A stretch of DNA of 64,000 bases from positions 248,001 to 312,000 of the forward strand of contig NZ_JALIQS010000002.1 of assembly GCF_024704725.1 (NCBI RefSeq), read 5' to 3'. The position numbers and the translations under genes were made by a program. The first letter of the stretch is position 1; each line of letters opens with the position of its first letter. The notes beneath the pieces are model-generated. The model was not told the origin of the DNA and did not search any database. It saw nothing but the letters and a program-made list of their open reading frames with translations. The DNA is from Shinella sp. CPCC 101442 (GTDB lineage: Bacteria > Pseudomonadota > Alphaproteobacteria > Rhizobiales > Rhizobiaceae). Positions 57,995 through 64,000 of the stretch are shown here, piece by piece.

Positions 57995-59233
57995 TCAGAG
58001 AAGGAAATCACTCGCATCGAGGCTCGCCTTGCTGAAATCCTTCAGCACGATGATATCCGTGCTGCTCAGCCAGATTTCGACATCCGAATGAACCTGCACG
58101 GCCTTGCTGAGGACCGAGCTGGCGGAGGTGAAATCGTAGGACCGCAAATCGATATGATCGACCTTGTTCTTGAAGTCGGCGACTGTATCCCGCCCGTACC
58201 CCTTGGCAAAGACGAAGACATCCGCGCCGCTGCCACCGGTCAGCGTGTCGCTGCCCTTGGCGCCGTCGATCTTGTTCACGCCGCTGTTGCCGGTCAGCTT
58301 GTCGGAATAACTGCTACCGATCAGGTTCTCTATGGACGAGTATGTGTCACCCTGCGCGTCGCCCGTGTTGTCGGCGGGGGATGCAAGGTTTGCCCTCACA
58401 CCCTTTGGCGCGAAAGCATAAGAGGCCGTGTCGATCCCGTCTCCACCGGCCAGCGTGTCGCCGCCGCTGCCGCCGACAAGCGTATCGTTGCCGCTGCCGC
58501 CCTTGAGCCGGTCATCGCCGTTATTGCCCGCAAGGAGGTTGGCGCCCGAGTTTCCTGTTAGCGCATCGTTGAACTGGCTCCCTGCGAGATTTTCGATGGA
58601 CGAATAGGTGTCACCCTTCGCATCGCCGCTGTTGCCGGAAGGCTTAGAGAGGCTCGCGGTCAATCCTTTCGCCGCGTAGTAGTATGAGGCCATGTCGGTA
58701 CCGGTACCGCCGTCGAGCTTGTCGGTCCCGGTGCCGCCGTGCAGCACGTCATCGCCGGCCTCGCCTTTCAACGTATCGTTTGCCCCCATGCCGTCCAGAA
58801 AGTCGCTACCGCCACCGCCCGAGATCGTGTCGGAACCCTTTCCTCCGCCCAGCGTGTCGTTGTAGGCTGTTCCTGTAATCGTATCGTTGCCGGCGAAGAG
58901 GTAGTCCCATGCTCCCTGGGCATTGCCTGCGGCATAATAGTCGAACAGTTTGACTGCCGAAATGTCCAGCCCGCTGAACGACCACATCTTCACGCCATTG
59001 ATCGACAGCTCGAATTTCGTGATCGTTCCACCCGTGACATCCCTGATTTGCATTCCGCTCTTAACGAACTTGAAGCCAGTCCCTGTGAACAGCGAATAAT
59101 CCAGACGATCGTCATAGAATCTTACACTCGTTCCGGATGTCGTTGCAAAATCGTACAGGCCGAGCTGCGTGATATCGAGATTCCCGGTGCTCACGCCGTT
59201 CTTGTTAATCGGTAACGCCTTGATGGTGGCCAT
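57995..59233 (-). CDS. RTX-type calcium-binding exported protein, type B copy 1
   Basis: The 412-residue protein has a ~115-residue N-terminal domain ([10 protein letters not shown] to [12 protein letters not shown]), then RTX nonapeptides ([23 protein letters not shown]), then an ~88-residue module that occurs twice (ASYYYAAKG...[10 protein letters not shown] at 182-217 and ASYAFAPKG...[10 protein letters not shown] at 270-305), and an ~80-residue C-terminus ([24 protein letters not shown]) ending SDFLL. No signal peptide is seen; type I export is expected. ATG 59233 follows GGAGAGGGG; the upstream opening to 59347 overlaps the DUF922 remnant. Confidence 0.85.
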   Translation of the reverse strand: MATIKALPINKNGVSTGNLDITQLGLYDFATTSGTSVRFYDDRLDYSLFTGTGFKFVKSGMQIRDVTGGTITKFELSINGVKMWSFSGLDISAVKLFDYYAAGNAQGAWDYLFAGNDTITGTAYNDTLGGGKGSDTISGGGGSDFLDGMGANDTLKGEAGDDVLHGGTGTDKLDGGTGTDMASYYYAAKGLTASLSKPSGNSGDAKGDTYSSIENLAGSQFNDALTGNSGANLLAGNNGDDRLKGGSGNDTLVGGSGGDTLAGGDGIDTASYAFAPKGVRANLASPADNTGDAQGDTYSSIENLIGSSYSDKLTGNSGVNKIDGAKGSDTLTGGSGADVFVFAKGYGRDTVADFKNKVDHIDLRSYDFTSASSVLSKAVQVHSDVEIWLSSTDIIVLKDFSKASLDASDFLL

Positions 59234-59333
59234 ATGTTTTCCCCTCTCCTGACGATCCCAGTCGCTATCCGGAACTGAAGAGCCAAACGAAAAGAAAAGC
59301 AAGATTGCCGCGCAGTAAATCCGGAGAAAGAGG

Positions 59334-59400
59334 CTATCCAGGATCAACCAATTGCAAGATCAATCGGTGAACATTGCCACCGTCGCCCAATTCGACCGTG
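59334..59400 (-). pseudogene. Remnant of the 3' end of the DUF922 gene
   Basis: Read on the minus strand, this stretch gives [21 protein letters not shown] and a TAG stop. The intact DUF922 gene ends [21 protein letters not shown] and stops at 60601. The remnant was carried along when the RTX B gene duplicated. The rest of the gene is absent, so it cannot be functional. Confidence 0.88.
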
Positions 59401-59435
59401 AGGCCGCGCGAATGGGCAATGCCGTTCCCCCCAAG

Positions 59436-60666
59436 ACAGATCGGCCGGCTTTACAAGCTTGAACAATCAGAGAAGGAAGTCGCCTGCGTCGAGGTTCGCC
59501 TTGCTGAAATCTTTCAGGGTGAGGACACTAAGTCTGCTCATGCGGATTTCAACATCGCCGTGAACCTGCACGGCCTTGTCGAGGACCGAACTGGCGGAAG
59601 CGAAATCGTAGGACCGCAGATCGATACGGTCGACATCGTCCGTGAAGTCGGTGATCGTATCTCCGTAGTGATTCTTGGCGAAGACGAAGAGGTCCGCCCC
59701 CTTGCCTCCCGTCAGCATGTTGCTGCTGGAGCCGCCGTCGATCTTGTTCTTGCCGCTGTTGCCGATCAACACGTCATTACCGGCGCCGCCCCTCAGGTTT
59801 TCGATGGACGAATATGTATCGCCCTGCGCGCCGCCCGCATTGTCGGCAGATGACGCGAGACTGATCTTTACGCCCCCCCATTCATAGATATAAGAAACCG
59901 TATCGACACCGTCTCCACCGATCAGCGTTTCGCCGCCGCCTCGAGCATAGAGCATATCGTTGCCGCTGCCGCCCTCAAGCCTATCCCTACCAAGGTTACC
60001 GTAGAGGGCATCATCGCCCGCCTCGCCTTTCACTGTGTCGTTACCGTCTCCTCCATACAGGATATCGTTGCCGCCACCGCCGTAGATCTTGTCGGAACCC
60101 TTTTCTCCAAAGAGTTCGTCAGAATAGGCAGTTCCGGTGATTGTGTCATTGCCGGCGAACAGAAGTTCCCGCACTTGCCAGGAATTGCCGGCGATGTAGT
60201 AGTCGAGCAACTTGGCTGCCGACATGTCGAGCCCGCTGAACGACCACATCTTGACGCCGTCGAGTACCAAGTCGAACTTTGTGACCGTTCCGCTCGTGAC
60301 GTCCTTGATCTCCATACCGCTCTTGACGACCGTGAAGCTCGTTCCCGTGAACAGCGCGTAATTCAGGGAATCGTCATGGAACTTTATGATCGACCCCGAT
60401 GTCGAGGTGTAATCATGCGAAACGAACAGCCTGCTTTGGAGCCCCCAGATTTCAGCACCCTTCCCGCCAAACGGCAGCGTCTTGACGATGGCCATGTGCT
60501 CCTCCTTCTCCCTCTCCGAACGACCTAATCACCACCTTGAATTGAAATGCCAAACGAAAGAAAAAGCAAGATTGCTCTGCAGTAAATCCGGCAGACCAGA
60601 CTATCTTGGGTCGACCAGCTGCAAGATCAGTTGGTGCACATTGCCGCCGTCGCTCAGTTCGACCGT
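59436..60666. repeat. Tandem duplication, copy 2 (RTX B2 unit)
   Basis: This is the second unit of the duplication, with RTX B2, the same short downstream flank (ACAGATCGGCCGG...AATCAGAGAAGGAA) and the same upstream flank that runs into the intact DUF922 gene. Being joined to the full gene, it probably holds the original position. Confidence 0.8.
59467..60495 (-). CDS. RTX-type calcium-binding exported protein, type B copy 2
   Basis: The 342-residue protein is collinear with B1 over the first ~120 residues (both have [10 protein letters not shown] at 81-90 and [12 protein letters not shown] near 113) and the last ~80 (IDLRSYDF, VQVHxDVEI, LDAGDFLL). It has one [10 protein letters not shown] module where B1 has two. 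RTX nonapeptides such as GGGGNDILYGG, GGDGNDTVKG and GGKGADLFVF are present. No signal peptide is seen. It lies 105 bp from DUF922 on the same strand and may be read from the ppk operon or its own promoter. Confidence 0.85.
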   Translation of the reverse strand: MAIVKTLPFGGKGAEIWGLQSRLFVSHDYTSTSGSIIKFHDDSLNYALFTGTSFTVVKSGMEIKDVTSGTVTKFDLVLDGVKMWSFSGLDMSAAKLLDYYIAGNSWQVRELLFAGNDTITGTAYSDELFGEKGSDKIYGGGGNDILYGGDGNDTVKGEAGDDALYGNLGRDRLEGGSGNDMLYARGGGETLIGGDGVDTVSYIYEWGGVKISLASSADNAGGAQGDTYSSIENLRGGAGNDVLIGNSGKNKIDGGSSSNMLTGGKGADLFVFAKNHYGDTITDFTDDVDRIDLRSYDFASASSVLDKAVQVHGDVEIRMSRLSVLTLKDFSKANLDAGDFLL

Positions 60667-61194
60667 GTCGAAATCGCGGCTGCGGGCGCGCTGGGCGTCG
60701 GAGAGTTCACCCAGACGGGCCTGAAGCTGCGGGCGGATCTTCTGGCAGTTCGGGTCGTTCTCGACCGTCAAACCGACACTCATCGCCTCGATCTGCTTGA
60801 CCATGTCCCTGATGAAATCGCCGTGGATTTTTTCATGCGCGGTGACGCCCGCCATGAAGGTATCCCAACGGCCCTTCAGCGGCTCCGACAGCTTCGATTT
60901 CAGCTTGGGCAGCGTGTATGTGATGATGAGCTTCGGCTTGTTGACCGTGATGACACAGGCATTGCCCTGGCGCTCGTATTTGCGCGTCCAGGTGAGCTTG
61001 AAGCCGGTATGGGCGATGACGCGGGCAACACCCAGCTTCGGGCCGCGTTCACCGATCGACTGGTAGATTTCGAGACCCGTCGTTCCCTGCACGGTATAGG
61101 GCTCGACGCGCTCGGTCGCCTGCCAGTCCTGCGCCATCGCGCTTCCGGCAAGAAACAGGCTGGCAGCGAAGATCAGTCCGAATGGGTTTCGCAT
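60601..61194 (-). CDS. Secreted DUF922 family Zn-dependent protease
   Basis: The 197-residue protein has a signal peptide (MRNPFGLIFAASLFLAGSAMA) and the DUF922 core, with the zinc motif HEKIHG (HExxH) around residue 119 in TAHEKIHGDFIRDMVKQIEA and WTRKYERQGNACVITVNKPKL before it. The family consists of predicted metalloproteases of the periplasm or secreted space; activity is rarely shown. It follows ppx by 8 bp and so looks like the last gene of a ppk-ppx operon. A truncated copy of its end sits at 59334-59400. Confidence 0.88.
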   Translation of the reverse strand: MRNPFGLIFAASLFLAGSAMAQDWQATERVEPYTVQGTTGLEIYQSIGERGPKLGVARVIAHTGFKLTWTRKYERQGNACVITVNKPKLIITYTLPKLKSKLSEPLKGRWDTFMAGVTAHEKIHGDFIRDMVKQIEAMSVGLTVENDPNCQKIRPQLQARLGELSDAQRARSRDFDTVELSDGGNVHQLILQLVDPR

Positions 61195-61202
61195 GGCCGT
61201 CC

Positions 61203-62723
61203 TTACAGGAACTTGAAGGCAAGCCTCTTGCCGGTCAGCTTGGCAAGCTGCTGCAAACGGCCATCGAGGCGTTCGCCGGCAAGCTCGGAATAGTCAGAGG
61301 GCACGACGAGTTCGAGGTCGATATCCGGGTTGCTCGACTTGCGGAAGGCAAGATTTGGCACCACACCCGGCATCGACGCCGAGAAGAGATAGACGATGCG
61401 CAGCAAGCCGCCGACGAGCTTTGCCAATTCGCGCAGGCGTGGTGTCGCGACTCCGGCCAGCGCGCTGCTGACCGCATCGTCATTGAGCCCCTCGAAGCGG
61501 TAGTAATTGGCGAGCGCGATGAAGGCGCGGCCCGGATGCGTGATGCCGATGAAGGTGCCGTGCGCGATGAGGTTCAGCGCCTGCAGGCCGCGGTAGTCCG
61601 GGTGCGCGCGCCAGCTGATATCGGCAAGCAGGCAAGCCGCCTCGCGGTAGCGATGCTCCTCCTCCGTTTCTGTAATGCCGAAGAGCGGCATCATGCGGCC
61701 GGTCCATGCGGCAAGCTCGCGGGCGTGCTCCGGCGAGCGGGCGCGCAGGATGGCGAGTTCGCTTGCGGCCGACAACAGCGGATCGCGCGCCTTTTCCCGG
61801 TCGGCGAGCAGCGAATAGAGATAGCCTTCGCGCACGCCCTGGGCGGAGAAGAAGACCCGCGACGGCTTCATGATGGCAATCGTCTCCTGCATGGCGACCG
61901 CGCCGAATGGCAGGAGGTTGCGGCGGCTCTTGGAGATCGCGCCGTAGGCCTGATCCTTCTGGTCCTTGGCGGTGACGATATCCGTCAGGAAATCCATGGC
62001 GTCGGAGAAGCCGAGTTCGTAACCCTGGATCATGTGCAGCGGATAGTTCTGCATCTCCATATGCAGCGTGCCGATGGCGCGCCAGGTGCCGCCGACGGCA
62101 TAGAAGGCGCGGCCGGCGCCCTTCTTCAGGAGATCGGCATTGCGCAGGTATTTGCGCGCGACGATGCGGGCCGTCGCGGCCGAACCGCTGGAGGCTTCCG
62201 ACAGACGGATGCCGCCGAGCGGCAGCGTGATGCCCCTGCCGATCATGCCACCAGCGACGTCGATCAGCTCCAGCGAACCGCCGCCGAGGTCGCCGACGAT
62301 ACCGTCCGTATCATGGAAACCGCTGACGATACCTAGCGCGGAGAAATAGGCCTCTTCCTCGCCGGTCAGTACGCGCACCTTTTGGCCGAGGATCATCTCG
62401 GCCTGATGAATGAAATCGGGACCGTTTTCCGCCTCGCGCGCCGCCGCGGTCGCGAGCGCGAACATGGTGGAGGCACGGGCCTGCCTGGAGAGGGCCTTGA
62501 AACGGTGCAGCGCGATCAGCGCACGCTCGACGCTCGCCTGGTCCATACGGCCGGTCCGGGCAAGTCCCTTGCCGAGGCCGCACATGACCTTCTCGTTGAA
62601 CAGCATGGCCGGCGAACGGCTCATGCCCTCGTAGATGACGAGGCGAATCGAGTTGGAACCGATATCCACGACCGACACCGGGGCAATTCCAGGCAAACGC
62701 CCCTGGGCTTCAGACTCGACCAT
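61203..62723 (-). CDS. ppx: Exopolyphosphatase / guanosine pentaphosphatase (Ppx/GppA)
   Basis: The 506-residue protein hydrolyses polyphosphate or pppGpp. The ASKHA ATPase phosphate loops are present: VVDIGSNSIRLVIYEG near 19-34 and GDLGGGSLELIDV near 143-155, with the catalytic glutamate in LTGEEEAYFSALG. A C-terminal HD-like domain extends from about residue 320. It lies 9 bp from ppk, so both enzymes of polyphosphate turnover are co-expressed. Confidence 0.95.
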   Translation of the reverse strand: MVESEAQGRLPGIAPVSVVDIGSNSIRLVIYEGMSRSPAMLFNEKVMCGLGKGLARTGRMDQASVERALIALHRFKALSRQARASTMFALATAAAREAENGPDFIHQAEMILGQKVRVLTGEEEAYFSALGIVSGFHDTDGIVGDLGGGSLELIDVAGGMIGRGITLPLGGIRLSEASSGSAATARIVARKYLRNADLLKKGAGRAFYAVGGTWRAIGTLHMEMQNYPLHMIQGYELGFSDAMDFLTDIVTAKDQKDQAYGAISKSRRNLLPFGAVAMQETIAIMKPSRVFFSAQGVREGYLYSLLADREKARDPLLSAASELAILRARSPEHARELAAWTGRMMPLFGITETEEEHRYREAACLLADISWRAHPDYRGLQALNLIAHGTFIGITHPGRAFIALANYYRFEGLNDDAVSSALAGVATPRLRELAKLVGGLLRIVYLFSASMPGVVPNLAFRKSSNPDIDLELVVPSDYSELAGERLDGRLQQLAKLTGKRLAFKFL

Positions 62724-62732
62724 GCATATCCG

Positions 62733-64000
62733 TTATTTCTTCCGGCGGCCTTGCCAGCCCGCGATCGCCTTCGGTGCGGAGGACTTCAGGGCTTCCCCCC
62801 GGCCCGACAGGCTGGGATTGGTCATGAAGTAGTGCTGAGCATTGAACGGCTCGGCACCGGGCTGCACTTCCATGCGCCGGGACGTTCCGTCCGCAAGAAT
62901 CTCGTAGCTCTGCTGGTTATCGATGAGATTGCCCAACATGATCTGCGAGAGAACCTGCTCATGCACCGTCCGGTTGATCAGAGGCACGAGTGTCTCGACC
63001 CGCCGGTCCAGGTTTCGCGGCATCATGTCCGCGGAGCCTATATAGACCAGCGCCTTGTCGGAGGGAAGCCCGTGGCCATTGCCGAAACAGAAGATGCGGG
63101 AGTGTTCGAGGAAGCGGCCGACGATCGATTTGACGCGGATATTATCCGACAGGCCCGGCACTTGCGGCCGCAGGCAGCAGATACCGCGCACCACCAGATC
63201 GACGTCCACGCCGGCCTGGCTCGCCCGGTAGAGCGCGTCGATCGTCTCGGGATCCACAAGAGAATTCATCTTCATCCAGATCGCCGCCGGCGCGCCGTTC
63301 TTCGCATGCGCGATCTCTTCCTCGATATGACGCAGGATGCGCGGGCGCAGCGTATAGGGCGAGAAGGCGAGCTTCATGCCGGCTTCGGGTTCGCCGTAGC
63401 CGGTGATGAAATTGAAGATGTTCGCCATGTCGCTGGCGATGGTCGGGTTGCAGGTGAAGAAGGACAGGTCGGTGTAGATCTTCGCCGTGACCGGATGATA
63501 GTTGCCGGTTCCGAGGTGGCAGTAGGTGCGCAGCTTGCCCTCTTCCCGGCGCACGACCATCGACATCTTGGCGTGGGTCTTGAGTTCGATGAAGCCGAAG
63601 ACGACCTGCACGCCGGCACGCTCGAGGTCGCGCGCCCAGCGGATGTTCGCCTCTTCGTCGAAGCGGGCCTTGAGTTCGACCAGCGCCGTCACCGACTTGC
63701 CGGCCTCGGCCGCGTCGATCAGCGCACGCACGATGGGGCTGTCGTTGGAGGTGCGGTAGAGTGTCTGCTTTATCGCCAGAACGTCAGGATCGCGCGCAGC
63801 CTGGAGAAGAAACTGGACCACCACGTCGAAGCTTTCGTAAGGGTGGTGGACGACCATGTCCTTTTCTCTGATAGCGGCGAAGCAGTCTCCGGCGTGTTCA
63901 CGGACGCGTTCGGGAAATCGGGCATTGTAGGGCTCGAACCGAAGATCGTTGCGCGGAGCCTTGGTGATTTCCGACAGCGTGTTGAGGGCAAGCAGGCCCG
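62733..64000 (-). CDS. ppk: Polyphosphate kinase 1, C-terminal part (5' end outside window)
   Basis: The frame is open from the right edge of the window and contains about 421 residues; the full enzyme is ~700-740. The phosphohistidine sites are visible: ELKTHAKMS and [12 protein letters not shown]. The C-terminal PLD-like domains follow ([51 protein letters not shown]). The internal ATG at 63857 is not the start, because upstream residues ([20 protein letters not shown]) are also part of the family. PPK makes polyphosphate from ATP at the membrane. Confidence 0.95.
   Translation of the reverse strand, partial: GLLALNTLSEITKAPRNDLRFEPYNARFPERVREHAGDCFAAIREKDMVVHHPYESFDVVVQFLLQAARDPDVLAIKQTLYRTSNDSPIVRALIDAAEAGKSVTALVELKARFDEEANIRWARDLERAGVQVVFGFIELKTHAKMSMVVRREEGKLRTYCHLGTGNYHPVTAKIYTDLSFFTCNPTIASDMANIFNFITGYGEPEAGMKLAFSPYTLRPRILRHIEEEIAHAKNGAPAAIWMKMNSLVDPETIDALYRASQAGVDVDLVVRGICCLRPQVPGLSDNIRVKSIVGRFLEHSRIFCFGNGHGLPSDKALVYIGSADMMPRNLDRRVETLVPLINRTVHEQVLSQIMLGNLIDNQQSYEILADGTSRRMEVQPGAEPFNAQHYFMTNPSLSGRGEALKSSAPKAIAGWQGRRKK

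Larger units (their letters stand above)
57964..59400. repeat. Tandem duplication, copy 1 (RTX B1 unit)
   Basis: This unit matches the unit at 59436-60666. The match starts with ACAGATCGGCCG at 57964, covers the RTX B gene, continues through the non-coding GCAAGATTGCC...GCAGTAAATCCGG, and ends inside a stretch that corresponds to the last codons of the DUF922 gene. The two units therefore arose by one tandem duplication. Confidence 0.8.

Overview
The window looks like a core chromosomal stretch of an alphaproteobacterium of the Rhizobiaceae (Agrobacterium / Rhizobium / Shinella / Ensifer type). It is GC-rich, densely coding, and carries family-typical genes: ctaA, an ldtR/ldtP pair, a DUF2842 protein, a bpt leucyl-transferase, a DUF1236 protein, a class-2 porin and an Mg-type hemB. 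The genus cannot be fixed from the sequence. The order argC, ctaA, DUF2842, then a polysaccharide cluster recalls the Agrobacterium tumefaciens region holding the unipolar polysaccharide (upp) genes; that is from memory, not from a comparison. LAYOUT. 1-3.5 kb: end of argC, an APH-type kinase, ctaA, DUF2842 and a phosphoesterase. 3.7-13.3 kb: a surface-polysaccharide locus (GNAT, Wzz/ExoP-like co-polymerase with a degenerate kinase domain, Wza-like lipoprotein, two GT4 glycosyltransferases, initiating sugar-phosphate transferase, Wzy-like protein), probably the unipolar adhesin; no flippase is present. 13.3-18.1 kb: tRNA-Pro(GGG) beside a degraded RTX/serralysin tail, a small gene whose Shine-Dalgarno lies in a perfect hairpin, small secreted or membrane proteins, a porin and two short convergent genes. 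18.2-23.3 kb: MerR regulator, ihfA, fabH, plsX, DUF177, cytochrome bc1 chaperone, bamE. 23.3-33.3 kb: hppA, MFS, nusB, ribH, (cupin and GGDEF), ribE, ribD, nrdR, glyA. 33.5-36.4 kb: L,D-transpeptidase ldtP, a secreted protein and the MarR regulator ldtR. 36.5-48.0 kb: DUF6163, hemB, RDD, bpt, EamA, parC, a secreted protein, creD, DUF1236, aspS. 48.0-52.2 kb: an AT-rich patch with an orphan GIY-YIG-like nuclease, an MFS transporter and a multicopper oxidase. 52.2-64 kb: rnd, an RTX island of four RTX-type proteins in two tandem pairs around a phytase-like esterase, then DUF922 metalloprotease, ppx and the end of ppk. HOW THE GENES WORK TOGETHER. The housekeeping operons cover riboflavin synthesis, phospholipid/fatty-acid initiation, one-carbon metabolism, heme synthesis and polyphosphate turnover. 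The envelope theme is strong: polysaccharide export, porin, BamE, L,D-transpeptidase with its regulator, CreD, and exported calcium-binding proteins. The most unusual part is the RTX island at 53.4-60.6 kb. Its second pair arose by a tandem duplication that can be read directly in the DNA, because the copy dragged along the last ~22 codons of the neighbouring DUF922 gene. The first pair keeps a ~42-bp element upstream of both genes while the flanks appear to have diverged. No type I secretion genes lie in the window, so the exporter must be elsewhere.
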